DNA from: Protea cynaroides
Taxonomy: Eukaryota; Streptophyta; Magnoliopsida; Proteales; Proteaceae
Length of the DNA: 64,000 bases
Reading direction: 5' to 3'
Assembly (NCBI GenBank): GCA_028583415.1
Contig: CM053271.1
Location: forward strand, 84,379,789 to 84,443,788
Shown in pieces: positions 35,501-46,391 of this stretch; the first letter of the stretch is position 1, and each line of letters starts with the position of its first letter. Position numbers and translations under genes: made by a program. The notes beneath the pieces were generated by a model. The model searched no databases. It was not told the DNA's origin and saw only the letters and a program-made list of their open reading frames with translations.

Positions 35501-35940
35501 ATTAAAGAAAGAGTGAAGACAGCTCAAGTTCGACAAAAGCACTATGCAGATAACCGACGTCGAGATCTGGAGTTTACAGTGGGTGATAATGTATTCTTGA
35601 AGATATCACCTATGCAAGGTCTGAAATGGTCTGGTAAGAAGGAAAAACTATGCCCCAGGTACGTGGGACCATACGAGATCCATCGCACATCTTGACAGCA
35701 GACCCACCAGACTTGACAGAGGACTTAACATTTGAAGTAATACCTGTGATGTTCACAAGCCGAAAGGTACAACACCTTCGAAACAAGGATATCCACTACG
35801 TCAAAGTGCATTGAAAAAGCCAAGATGTTGAAGAAATTACTTAGGAGGAAGAGAACGCAATGAGAAAGGAATACCCTAACCTTTTCGATGACCAAGGTAT
35901 GTTCAAATTTCGGCCTATTTTAAGGGTGGGGGAGTTGTGA
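32546..35940 (+). pseudogene. Element B Pol (protease, RT, RNase H, integrase, chromodomain)
   Basis: Protease LFDSRATHSF has the active-site Gly replaced by Arg. RT has IKNRYPLPRIDDLFDQLHGA, FSKIDLRSGYHQL, FGLTNAPASFMELMNRVF and the catalytic FIDDILVYS. RNase H has LYTDASGLGLG and KNYPTHDLELAAVIHAIK. Integrase has an H2C2 finger, WDCITMDFVTGLPL, IVSDRDPHF and FHPQTDG-stop-SKRTIQ, where the catalytic Glu is Lys. A chromodomain-like tail is VKVH...VEEIT. Stops include 33043, 33131, 33226 and 35250. A 21-bp in-frame tandem duplication (34005-34046) repeats PAPGLPF. Near 35690 a deletion of roughly 120-130 bp removes VAYQLALPPSMSSVHDVFHV-type sequence. The frame ends at 35938-35940, overlapping the first copy of the polypurine tract. 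Confidence 0.88.
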
Positions 35941-35976
35941 AACCTACATGCAAAATTTGGGGACAAAATTTTTTTT

Positions 35977-35990
35977 AAGGGTGGGGGAGT
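35977..35990 (+). promoter_or_regulatory. Polypurine tract of element B
   Basis: AAGGGTGGGGGAGT lies directly before the 3' LTR and would prime plus-strand DNA. An identical purine tract followed by TGTGAAACC lies about 57 bp upstream, so the tract is duplicated. Confidence 0.8.
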
Positions 35991-38165
35991 TGTAAGACCC
36001 GCACTCCATGAACCCAATCTAAACCTTGAATTCATGTCGTAACAAGTCTTCCAATCATTACCGGGCCAGACGGGACGAGTGGATGATAAACAGGTACAAA
36101 ACGGACCAACTTAAGTATGAATTAATTCATACCGGTCGATGGTACCGGTCTTGGTAACGGTTGACCGGTATAGCCTGCGCAGCAGACCACTAAGATCCAG
36201 AAACCGATCTCTGTGGGTCTCACTTTCCAAATTTTAAACCGAAGGACTTTCCTAATACTAGGAGGCTTCCTAAATCTAAATCTAGCCTATATAAACCCCT
36301 CTAAACCTCCTAAAATCTCTTCCATGATCCTCACAAACCCTAGTAAGGAGAAAGAGGCTGAAGAAGGAGAAGAAGCTAGGAAGGAGAGGGAAGAGCCGCC
36401 ATTTCCGTTCGACGAAGAACAAGTTACCACAAGTCAACGGTAAGTGCTCAAACCTTCCTCTACCATAAGTAATCTAGAATGGTTAATTGTAGTTGGATCA
36501 ATACCATGCAAAGCGAGGTATGGATCTAAACCCTGTTTTGTCGACAAACACTAATTTAGTCGATAAACCCTAGATTCAAGTTCTAGGTTGAGACCATCGA
36601 AACTAGGACTTGAATGGAGTTGGAAACAACTCTAACTCAATGCTCAGACCTAGAATGTGTAGGAGAAACCCTAGGATCATTAGGGGACGATCGACGGAAG
36701 TCGAGAAACTGGAACGTATGATTTTCTAGAGATATACCGGTCGACCATACCAGTCGTACCATATGCGACTGGTACTGTGACCGGTACCTCCCAGGGACTG
36801 GTCTGTGGGGACCGGTCAACCATACTGGTCACAGGTTTCCCCACAGTGCTGTGACTGGTACTGTGACTGATCAGCTCTGTGAGATTTGTTTTTCCATTGT
36901 TGGTTTTTCGACCAACGTAAACCTATTCTAACTAAACCCTAATATCGTATAGAACCTTGTGATAGCACGTTTGGACCTTGCGACGTGGAGCAAGCTATCA
37001 AACAAACATCAGGTAAGGGAATCGAACCTAAACCCTAATAATTTAATAACAGTAAAACGTTGTTAATAATTATGGTTCTATGGATTGATGTTTGTGCATT
37101 CTCACATGTCATCTTTACTTTCAGTTGTTATTATTGTTCATGCATACTTGCTATGCTAGGTTTTGACTGTTAGGCTTGTGATTATTTTCGTTGGTGTGTT
37201 GAATGGGAAGGGCCTGGGGTCTGGGATCATTCTTCACACTAGCACCTTTTCGTATCATTCTGTCCTAGCATGCTTGGTGTGCATAGGGTATCAGGGGGAG
37301 GGAGTGGCACTGTAGTCTCCGACCTGGCCACTAGACTCTAGCTTTATCTCTATGCTGTAGGGAGCTATGCTGGGACAGGGCCTACTGTGATGACATGTAG
37401 GATTGGTTAGTTGTGAGCCCAGTTTGTAAGCCCTCGCCAATAGGGGCTTACGTGTTGGTATGGGTAGAGTATCAGGGGAGGTGTTGGCGGTGTTTGATCC
37501 GGACGCCTTAGCTCTATCTCTATTCCATGATAGGGTGCATGTGGGACGGCAGTGGTGTTTGATCCATTGGGCGGCTTCACACACTCGTGTATAGAGTTGT
37601 GGTGGCCGCCAATCCTTTCTATAGCACATTACAAACTTAAATCAGACCATAATGTGAATGTTATTCATGCATATGTTTGTTGCATTGTCTGATTGTCTTA
37701 CTGAGCTAAGTTGTGATCTCACCCTTGTATATATATATTTTTTTAGATGTTGATGCAGGTTACACAGTGGAGGATTATGTGGATGCTCCAGTGTATGGAG
37801 GCGTGGCTGCTTTGGATATGTAAGCAAGAGAGAACGAGCATGACGCTTCATGCGAGTGCCCTTTCTGCGTGTATCTCTAGGGTGTTTATTTGGTTTATTT
37901 TATTTATTTTCAGTTGGAAATACAGTGATGTAAAGATATTTATTTAAGTTTTGGGAATTTGAATAACTTGATATTATATTTTAATTTATCAATAGATTAC
38001 TCAGTTCATTTTATTTAAGACTTCCGCTGTATTTATTATATTCTGATTGTGGTTATGTGCAATGGTTTATATGAGTGAAAATGGTCTTAATGAGATCTTG
38101 GTGTGAACTGTTGGTTCAGTGACGGTTCACTCACACTTATGGTTCAGTCGAATTAGGGTGTGACA
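35991..38165 (+). repeat. Element B 3' LTR
   Basis: TGTAAGACCC...GTGTGACA, with TATA box at 36288-36295, donor at 36439/36440 and exon 2 at 36966-37012. Exon 3 is 37747-37880. Confidence 0.93.
36324..37880 (+). pseudogene. LTR-internal three-exon mini-ORF, B 3' LTR copy
   Basis: Exons 36324-36439 (116 nt), 36966-37012 (47 nt) and 37747-37880 (134 nt) have exactly the lengths of the 5' LTR copy. Exon 1 reads MILTNPSKEKEAEEGEEARK and later PPFPFDEEQVTTSQ; exon 2 TFGPCDVEQAIKQTS. Exon 3 reads DVDAGYTVEDYVDAPVYGGV then AALDM, a stop where the 5' copy has Gln, and finally EHDASCECPFCVYL. The only break is that Gln-to-stop change (CAA to TAA). The Ser-Cys-Glu-Cys-x2-Cys tail is intact here. Confidence 0.45.
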
Positions 38166-39088
38166 CCTTTTCGTATCGCTTCTGTCTTATCATGCTTGGT
38201 GCGGGTAGGGTATCAGGGTGAGGAAGTGGCACTGTGTTCTCTGGCCTGGCCATTAGACTTGAGCCCTATCTCTATGCCGTAGGGAGCTATGCTGGGATAG
38301 GGCCTACTGTGATGACATATAGGATTGGTTAGTTGTGAGCCCAGTTTTCAAGCCCTCGCCAATAGGGGCTAACGTGTTGGTATGGGTAGGGCATCAGGGG
38401 AAGTGTTGGCGGTGTATGATCTGAACACTTTAGTTCTATCTCTATTCCATGGTGGGTGCATGAGGGACGAAAGTGGTGTTTGATCTACTGGGCGGATTTA
38501 CACACTCGTGTATAGAGGTGCGGTGGCCGCCAATCCTTTTTGTAGGACATTGAAAACTTAAAATTATACCATAATGTGAATGGTACTCATGCAAGTTGTG
38601 TGTTGCATTGTCTGATTTTCTTACTGAGCTAAGTTGTGAGCTCACCCTTGTGTACACACTATTTTTAGATGTTGATGCAAGTTACATTGTGGAGGACTAT
38701 GTGGATGCTCTAGTGTATGGAAGTGCTGCTACCTTGGAAGTACAAGCAGGGGAGGACGAGCATGACGCTTCATGCTAGTGCCCTTTCTGCGTGTACCTTT
38801 AGGATATGGATGATTTGTTTATTTTATTTAATTATGTTGGATTTTTTTTAAACGATGTAAAGATGTTCTATTTATGTTTTGGTGTGGAGAATAATTGGTT
38901 ATTATATTTACAATGTAGAACTCAGTTCATTTAATTTAAGATTTTCGTTGTATTTAATCGTATTCTGATTATGGTTATGTGCAATGGTTTGTATAAGTGG
39001 ATACGGTCTTATCGAAATTTTGGTGTGAACCGTTGGTTCAGTGGTGGTTCACTCACACTTCTGGTTCAGTCAGAATTGGGGTGTGACA
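38166..39088 (+). repeat. Element A 5' LTR, right part
   Basis: It resumes with the duplicated CCTTT and continues TCGTATCGCTTCTGTC, as in the A 3' LTR. It ends GGGGTGTGACA. It includes exon 3 of the LTR-internal reading frame (38669-38802). Confidence 0.92.
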
Positions 39089-39091
39089 ACT

Positions 39092-39103
39092 TGGTATCAG
39101 AGC
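39092..39103 (+). promoter_or_regulatory. Element A primer binding site (tRNA-iMet)
   Basis: TGGTATCAGAGC, an exact match to the plant initiator-methionine tRNA 3' end complement, three bases after the LTR end. Confidence 0.9.
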
Positions 39104-39464
39104 TCTTAGGCTCTGTCCAATAGACCATATATGCACTTAACTGAGTCATTGAACTGAGATAGGAAAAATTAAAAGCCTTAATAAAAACACACCTTAAGCA
39201 CTTGTTTGATGCCTGAAACTAAATACTAAAGAGCATAATGTACTATATTGAAAAATGAGAACTTAATAAACAGACATGCTCTAGTTAGAAAACCAAAAAT
39301 GAACAAGCAAGAATGATTATAAACTTTCATAACAAAGAGTAAGGCATGAAACATCCAAAGAATGAAGAGTTAATTGTACCACAGGGTACAGTATAGAAGC
39401 CAGACAGTTACCCTATTATAATAAATCTGTACTAATAGAAGAGAGAGAAAAATAAAGTGATCCA

Positions 39465-40679
39465 TCATGGGGTTGGGGGCATCGGAGGAATAGGGTCAGC
39501 GATGTCATAGTCCCGCTCATATGAGACTCGGAGCTAGTGTACCTGCTCCTGTGTGACTCTGAGGCTGCGAGAGAGGCGCCCTAGGTCACGGTTCATCTCA
39601 CACTAGGCATCCCGAATCTCCATAAACATACCCATCACGGTATCGGGAGGAGGCTGGGATGGTCCTACTGCAGGTATGGGCTGCGGTTCTGGTGCAGGAA
39701 TGTCCTCCATCTATTCATCGTCATCACCCCATACCTCTTCTGCATAAGCTGCATTGGCTACTGCTGCCGCTGCTACTACTACCCTCCTAAGCGGACGAGG
39801 ACAGGCCTTTAACTCCTCATCACTGATCGACAGGTTGTCCATCCTCATTCGAACAATGACATCCCAGTCAATGTTTGATGTCATAGTGTCCTCAACCGCA
39901 ATCTCATCCCTCATATCTACTCAAAGGCGCTGCAGGAGTGTAGTGATAAGCCGACCATAAGGAAGGTTGCTTATCTGGTCGAGCATGGTAGCCTGACGCA
40001 TAGTCCTGATGATAATATAAGGGAGACAGACCCGCTCCCTAGTGTAGACATAATAAGTCAGGTACTAGGTCATCTGAGATAACTCACTGTAGTGGCCGCT
40101 CTGAGGGACAATATTATGCTGGATAATGCGGCAATAGACTTGAGGGAGAGGTCTCAAACTGGCAGCTTTAATGGGTGCCCCTGGAATAAGAATCTGCTCT
40201 GAAACCTCCTGGAGCAGATCATCAGTAAAGAAGCCTTTCATCTTGGGAGCGCAGTAAACCAAATCGCCATCATTAGGAATCCCCAAGAGATTAACAAGCG
40301 AGTGAGTATTGAATGATATGGGAACACCCTTGACAAAGCTGGTGAGGCGGATGTCCCTACCGTGGCTGAAATTGTTAACATCCCCCTCGACCTCTAGGTT
40401 AGCATAGAAGTGCTTGACCAGATTGGGTCGGGTAGTCACTAAATAAGTGATCACGGGTAACCACCCAAGTGCCCTAAAGGCTGCTTCAACATCGAACCGC
40501 TGGAGTTGCTCTAGGTTTACACAGCATCCAGACTCTATGTTTTTCTTTTCAAACCATGGGAAATAGGCTTACGCCGTTGCCGAGCAAAACCACCACTCAT
40601 CAAACTGCGAAATCGATGGGTGTGGACGGTTCATGCTCTGAGCGCATGCGTGCTTACCAGCAGCACGACGCCGAGACAT
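39465..40679 (-). pseudogene. Antisense ORF of element A (plant transposon-protein-like, PF20167-like)
   Basis: About 400 codons antisense to the element, between primer site and gag. From the ATG at 40679: MSRRRAAGKHACA, then HPSISQFDEWWFCS, ALGWLPVITYLVTTRPNLVK, HFYANLEVEGD and LTSFVKGVPISFN. Next come LVNLLGIPNDGDLVYCAPK, VYCRIIQHNIVPQSGHYSEL, CLPYIIIRTM and NLPYGRLITTLL. It ends with an acidic/Ala-rich tail and IPPMPPTP. The pattern fits the 'putative plant transposon protein' domain (Transposase_32, PF20167, from memory). Element C has a collinear homologue in the same relative position. Only a handful of stops interrupt it. A splice acceptor (TTTTTGTAG, AG at 40687-40688 on the minus strand) stands eight bases before the ATG, so the transcript probably has a 5' UTR intron. 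Function unknown. Confidence 0.7.
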
Positions 40680-41595
40680 TGTTTAACTACAAAAATAAAA
40701 TAAAACAATGAGAATTAGTCAAAAAATTTTGAAATTTCGGCAGCATAACGACAATATTTCAAGCAAAGGCCTCAAACTTACCCAAAATCTGGGAAGGAGG
40801 ACTTACGTAACCATATAACAACAAATAGAAACTAAACAATCATCAAACAAGCAATAAATTCAACAATTACAAGAAAAATCAATTTTTGACCAAAACCTAG
40901 GTCAAAAATCCAAAAGTTTTGATTTTTGAGTAAAGCATACGGTGGAACCTCAAATAAATTGAGGGCTTTTGTCCATAGAGGTTCCAACATCATTTCTAAG
41001 CCGAAGAAAAAGAGCTTCTATAGTTAGGATCTTCTAAATCTAGGAAAACCTAGTTCTTGGGCAAGAAACCATGAAGAAACGATGTAAAAAGAGAAAGAGG
41101 AAGGAAAGAACTTACTTGGAGAGGTTGTGAAGCACCCTTGGGAGAGAAGAATCACTTTTACAAGCACCGGTCGGACTGTAGCAGCTCACCAAGTCAGAGA
41201 GGAATCGCCACCGGAGAGAAAATGAAAAAAAAAGTGGGAAATGACTCAAAAATCACGATTTTAAAGCCTTTTAGGGCATACTGGTTGACGGTTTTGCCCT
41301 ATACAAGTCGACCGGTACCCCCTGGGGTACATCGACCGGTACCCCTCGGCCAAAGAGAAATGCTGACCAATTGACCATACTGGTTGCACCATATTATACA
41401 GAGGTGGGACCGGACAAGTCTTCGGAGCCCAGGAAAATTTTGAGATTTTTTTTTTTAATTTTGATTTAAAGATCCATTATGATTTTCGCCTCGCGCTTGT
41501 CAAAGACTAACACTATTATGACAAATGTAACTATTCGAATGTACCTCATGTGTTATGTCTTCTGCTCATATCTAAACAGGGTAGAGTAATTTGAG
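40680..41595. other. Divergent spacer between antisense ORF and gag
   Basis: 917 bp between two head-to-head start codons, apparently containing the promoter or leader of the antisense transcript and the end of the element leader. Near 41270-41360 are TCGACCGGTACC motifs like those in the LTR. No ORF with recognisable content. Confidence 0.5.
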
Positions 41596-42035
41596 ATGGC
41601 AAGCAGAAATGGTCGCAGAGGTTCACGAAAACGTCACCACTCAAGGGTGCGTCAAGCCGAGGACAATGTGGAAGTAGAAAATGTTGGTGAGCAACACCTG
41701 AATCCAAAAGGTGGAACCCCAATGAGGAATGACGAGAACAGGACACCAATAAGGAATAGTGGAGAAGGGCAAAGTCACAGAGCACCAACAAACTTGTCAG
41801 GCCCTCCTCACACCAACTCTGAGATAATAGTGATGAATCTGGTCTATCAGATGAAAGCTCAGCAGAAGGCGTTCTTAAATGAGATGCTGAAGATATTCAA
41901 GCCACTGGGATATATCCCTACAGAAGGTATGCCTGAGTCTGGGGGAAATAATACCACACTGACAGTGGATGGTAGCACTGGGCCGATGGGCCAAAAACAA
42001 AATCCATAACTACCATAGCAATTCCCAACCTCATC
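41596..42035 (+). pseudogene. Element A Gag, N-terminal part (before C)
   Basis: Starts MASRNGRRGSRKRHHSRVRQ at the first ATG of the frame. It continues with a Gly/Pro/Asn-rich segment and VMNLVYQMKAQQKAFLNEML, like element B. After MGQKQNP two nonsense codons occur, and the text breaks at TCATC where element C begins. It continues at 51762 with AYQGVYAYPPPWYG. Confidence 0.88.
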
Positions 42036-43673
42036 TGTCACACCCCAATTCTGCACCATTTAGAACCGTGTGATGAATCACTAATAAACCAACGGTTCAA
42101 CCAGGATCTCTAATAGGTTGTGTCCATTAAAAATAAAATCATACACATCCACAACCATAATCAGAATAATACACAATAGCGGAAGTCTTATAGTAAACGA
42201 ACTGAGAAATCTAACTGTGATAACCATAATAAAATATCAAGTTATTGTTGTATCAACTGAGACATAAATAAATAAAGTATCAATTACATTCCCTTAATAA
42301 TTCAAACAAAAATATAATCGAATACGCATGAGTTGCACTCGCATGAGGGATCATGCGTATCCACTAAGTCTTCGGCTTCCATTGCAGCAACACGCGCGTA
42401 CACCGAAGCACTCATATAATCTTCGACCATAGTACCTGCATCATCAACTAAAAATATTCGACGTCGAGAGGGTGAGCACACATCATGGCTCAGTGAGCAA
42501 ACAAAACAATGCAACAAACATATGCATGCAATCAATTCATATCTGTGGTCTGGTAAATAAGTTTGCAATGCGCTATAGAAAGGTTCCGTGGCCGCCTCGC
42601 CTCTATGCACAGGGTGTGGAAGCCAGCCCAAAGGTTAACGTTTATTGTCGTCCCTATCCACCCTACCATGGAATAGAGATAGAGCTAAAGTGCTCAGGCC
42701 CGGCCTATGACACTTCCCCTGATACTCTACCCATACCAACACATAAGCCCCTGCTGGTGAGGGCTTGCAAACTGGGCTCGCAACTAACCAATCCTAATGC
42801 CAAACAGTGTATCCAAGTCCTCACCCCAACATCCCTCAATACGTCCATAGAGATAGGGCTAAGGCCCCCCGGCAAAGTCAGAGACTACACGGTCCGAGAC
42901 CACCTCCCCTCATACACTACGACGTAGTAGCTCTGCTAAGGTAATGGTGATACGACGATGTCAGTGGACAAGACTTGAGTTAGAGATAGAGCTAGAGTGC
43001 TGAGGCCCAGCCTATGACACCCCCCTGATACTCGCTCGCATCAAGCACGCCAACCACACACATACGTTCACATGCCTATTCCTATCATCATCATCATCAT
43101 CATGTTATAAACAATAATTTAAATATGCATGAACAGTAATAATAAAAATATTGGATGACATGTTGAATGCACATAACAAACATACACGCATAGAATCAAC
43201 CATGGCATTGGACTCAAGAAATAAAAACAGTTTATTATTAACCAATTAGTTTAGGTCTTGTTCCCTCACCTTTGCTTGATTGTAGATTGTCTCTCAAGCT
43301 TTAAGAATTAACTAAATATCAATATTATATCACTAAAAGACCTAATCAAGTCGACAAAATTTAATTAGAATTAATTATGATTTTAAAAAGCTTACTGTTA
43401 ATTGGGGGTCGATGAGGGGGTCGGAGATCCCGTCGACCCCTTGTTCTAAATTGTCCGACCCCTGGTTAGAAACTCAAGGTCTGACTTTTTGTCTTGGGGG
43501 GTCCGACCCTGCCTTGCTGGGTATGTGACCCTCCCCCTTATTTTTATGTTTTTGGGTCCGTTTAATACCTTGGATCGTTTTCTCCTTCACGCACTTGATC
43601 CATTTGGCTCGACCATGATGGGTAGACCTAGTTCAAGGTGGTAGGACCGGGTTAGTTTGATAGGGGTCTTACA
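42036..43673 (-). repeat. Element C 3' LTR
   Basis: Complement of TGTAAGACCC...GTGTGACA. It contains the C version of exon 2 (43270-43298) and exon 3 (42302-42447), plus a donor-like AACA/GTAAGC with boundary at 43396/43395. A (CAT)n run is near 43088-43101. Confidence 0.93.
42302..43298 (-). CDS. LTR-internal mini-ORF, C 3' LTR copy (exons 2-3)
   Basis: On the minus strand exon 2 (43270-43298, 29 nt) reads LRDNLQSSK and ends AAAG/GTGAGG in phase 1. Exon 3 (42302-42447, after ATTTTTAG) reads VDDAGTMVEDYMSASVYARV, AAMEAEDLVDTHD, PSCECNSCVFDYIFV, stop. Both are open. Exon 2 is 18 nt shorter than in A/B, a multiple of three, so the joining phase is kept. Exon 3 aligns without gaps to A/B over 43 codons with shared DAG, VEDY, VY, VAA, HD and SCEC-x2-C. 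No coding first exon or ATG was found in C, so the start is unknown. Confidence 0.45.
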
Positions 43674-46318
43674 ACTCCCCCCTACTTATAAAAATTTCGT
43701 CCTTGAAATTGCACATACCTTTCGAGTCGAATAGATGAGGGTATTGCTTTCGCATAGCATTCTCTTCTTCCCATGTGATTTCTTTCATATCTCTACTTCT
43801 CCAGGTGACCTTAACATAATAGATATCATGGTTGCGTAGTCATTGAACCTTTCAACTAGTGATTTCAGTCGGTGCTACTTCAAATGTCAAATCATCAGTC
43901 AGATCAGACAGTTCTACTGTCAAAACGTGCGTTGGATCCTTGACATACTTCTTCAATAAGGAAATATGAAATACGTCATGCACACTTGACGTAGATGGTG
44001 GTAGTGCTAATTGGTGAGCCACTTTTCCACGTTTAGCTAGAATCTCATAAGGTCCGACATATCTCAGACTTAATTTCCCTTTCTGTCTGAACCATTTCAA
44101 ACCTCGCATAGGGGATACTTTTAAGAATACTTTATCACCCACGACGAATTCAAGGTCACGGCATCGAGTATCTGCATATTGCTTCTGACGATTCTGAGCT
44201 GTTCTCACTCTTTCCTTGATAATGTCAACCACTCGACAAGTTTCTTCAATAAATTTCGGTCCAACAATACTACGTTCCCCAACTTCATTCCAAAACAAAG
44301 GAGTTCGACACTTCCTGCCATACAGTGCTTTATATGGTGACATCTGTATAGTAGCCTGATAGCTATTGTTATAAGCGAACTCAATCAGTGGTAACTTTTC
44401 ATCCCATGATCCTTTAAAATCAATTACACAGGCTCGAAGCATATCTTCTAGAATCTGAATTGTACGCTCTGACTGTCCATCTGTCTGTGGATGGAATGCG
44501 GTACTAAACTTCAATGTTGTACCCATAGCCTTTTGCAAACCTTCCCAAAACTTTGAGGTAAATCGTGGATCTCTATCGGACACAATGCTTTCAGGTACAC
44601 CGTGTAATCGCACAATGTTATCCACATACAGCTTAGCTAGCCTCTCCAGTGAATATTGAGGTCGTATAGGTAATGTTTCCATATCTTGACAGCATGTACT
44701 ACTGCCTCTAGTTCCAAATGATGAGTGGGATAGTTCTTCTCATGTGTTTTCAATTGTCTTGAGGCATAAGCAATTACTTGTTCTCCTTGCATAAGTACAC
44801 ATCCTAATCCCAGTCCTGACGCATCAGTGTACAAAATAAACAGTTGTCCTGGAATCGGAATGGTCAAGATTGGAGCTGATATCAATCTAGCCTTCAAGGT
44901 TTGGAAACTCTTCTCGCATTTATCAGTCCAAACAAACTTTTTTCCCTTCTTAGTCAAACTGGTAAGAGGTACGATAATCCGGGAATAGTCTTCCACAAAT
45001 CATCGATAATACCCAGCTAGACCCAAGAAACTTCTAATTTCTGCAACGCTTTTTGGTGCTTCCCACTTCACGATAGCTTCGATCTTGCTAGGATCCACTT
45101 TAATTCCTTCAGCGGATACAACATGGCCTAGAAATACGACTTCCTTTAGTCAGAACTCACACTTTGAAAATTTGGCGTAGAGCTTCTCCTTTCATAGTCG
45201 TTGCAGAGCGGCGTTTAGATTCTTAATATGAGTTTCCTCGTCTTTGGAGTAGATCAATATATCATCGATGAATACAATAACCGATGTATCCAACATATAA
45301 TGGAATACTCGATTCATAAGTTCCATAAAGGTTACTGGTGTGTTTCTCAATCCGAAAGACATGACAAAAAATTCATAATGTACATATCTGGTCCTGAATG
45401 TTGTCTTGGGAATATCACCATCTTTAATCTTCAATTGATGGTAGCCTGATCGAAGATCGATCTTGGAGAACACTTTGGCACCTTGCAACTGATCGAACTG
45501 GTCATCGATCCGAGGCAATGGATACCGATTCTTGATTGTCAATTTATTCAGTTCTCGATAGTTTATACACAATCGAACACTACCGTCCTTCTTCTTTACG
45601 AATAATACTGACGCTCCCCATGGTGATATGCTAGGGCGAATGTAACCCTTGTCCAGCAGTTCTTGTAGTTGTACTTTCAATTCCTTCAGTTCAGTAGGAG
45701 CCATTCGATAAGGTGCTTTTGATACTGGTGCGGCTCTAGGTCTAAGATCTATAACAAACTCTATAGCTCGATCAGGTGGTAATCCTGGTAGTTCTTCAGG
45801 AAATACGTCTAGAAAGTCATGCATGACATCAATATATTCCATTCGTGGTGCTTCCTTGGTAAGGTCAACCACAGATACTAAATACCCGACTGCTCCTTTC
45901 TCAAGGCACTTCTTAGCCTTTAGCGCAAAGAGTATGAGCTTTCATTTACGGGGAAGTTTGGTTCCCAAAAAACTGAACTCTACTCCTTCTTTGTCTTTAA
46001 ATGTCAACTTCTTTTTGACATATAATAGATTTGCAGAATGTCGAACTAACCAGTCCATTCCCAAGATGACATCAAAGTCTGCCATCTCAAGTTGGATCGA
46101 GGTTGCATCCAAGGTCTTTTCATCAATAAGAACTGGACATGGTCCATAACCTTTTTCTAACTCCACTTCTAATCCCATAGGTAACCGTACAAGCAGTTTG
46201 TAGTCTAAGGATTTAATGGGTAAATTCAACTTCTTTCCAAATGACACAGATATAAAAGAATGAGTAACTCTTGAGTCAAAGAGTAATCTAGCGGGTATGC
46301 CATTTATATGTATGATAC
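43669..46318 (-). pseudogene. Element C Pol with internal deletion
   Basis: Minus strand, downstream of the gag-pro intron. Protease LFDSRVTHSF has the active-site Gly replaced by Arg. The RT is well kept (APYRMAPTELKELK, SPWGASVLFVKKKDGSVRL, IKNRYPLPRIDDQFDQLQGA, FIDDILIYS). The RNase H start is LYTDASGLGLG. At about 44680-44690 the text jumps from VHAVKIWKHYL to IRPQYSLERLAKLYVDN. This loses about 0.8 kb relative to A: the rest of RNase H, the integrase H2C2 finger and the first catalytic Asp. The rest has IVSDRDPRFTSKFWEGLQ, FHPQTDGQSERTIQ and a chromodomain-like tail VKVTWRSRDMKEITWEEENA. The stop lies in the LTR edge at 43669-43671. C could not integrate by itself. Confidence 0.9.
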
Positions 46319-46391
46319 CTGTGATTTATTTTAACTTAGTCTACATGCTCATACAACGTAATACAACTAAAAAAATAATTTTAAGTCATAC
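46319..46391 (-). other. Gag-protease intron in element C
   Basis: 73 nt on the minus strand: donor GTCACAG/GTATGA, internal GAGCATGTAGACTAAG with CTAAG branch-like motif, acceptor AATCACAG. Joining gives VTG-IIHINGIPARLLFDS in one frame. Unspliced, Gag stops four bases into the intron text at VTGMT. Confidence 0.7.

Larger units (their letters stand above)
27794..38165 (+). mobile_element. Element B: complete Tekay-like Ty3/gypsy insertion
   Basis: 10,372 bp, same family and orientation as A, inserted in A's 5' LTR with perfect CCTTT duplication. The 5' LTR is 27794-29963 (2170 bp) and the 3' LTR 35991-38165 (2175 bp). Over the 134-nt LTR exon 3 the two LTRs differ at about ten positions by eye, so the insertion is not recent. 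The interior has lost most of the antisense ORF and the gag start (replaced by unassigned sequence at 30.6-31.26 kb) and carries stops throughout gag and pol. Confidence 0.93.
27512..38802 (+). pseudogene. LTR-internal mini-ORF, copy in A 5' LTR (exons 2 and 3, split by B)
   Basis: Exon 2 is 27512-27558 (47 nt, reads KFGCCDVE, a stop, ASNQTS, followed by CAG/GTAAGG). Exon 3 is 38669-38802 (134 nt, DVDASYIVEDYVDALVYGSA, ending DEHDASC, a stop in place of Glu, then CPFCVYL). Element B lies between them. No ATG exists in the expected first exon of this copy, and that exon ends in a different phase from B's, so translation of this copy is not supported. Length and splice signals match the other copies exactly. 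Confidence 0.4.

Noticed and set aside
39092..39103. TGGTATCAGAGC as part of a tRNA gene
   Set aside because: Only the 12-nt primer-site complement is present, directly after an LTR; no tRNA body.
42302..42631. 109-codon continuous minus-strand ORF in the C LTR (and its copy at 50398-50715)
   Set aside because: Only the part after the ATTTTTAG acceptor is conserved with A/B; the upstream part reads through intron sequence. The exon 3 portion is reported instead.
42472..42927. 151-codon plus-strand ORF in C LTR
   Set aside because: Antisense to the conserved exon and interrupted in the other C LTR; no motif.
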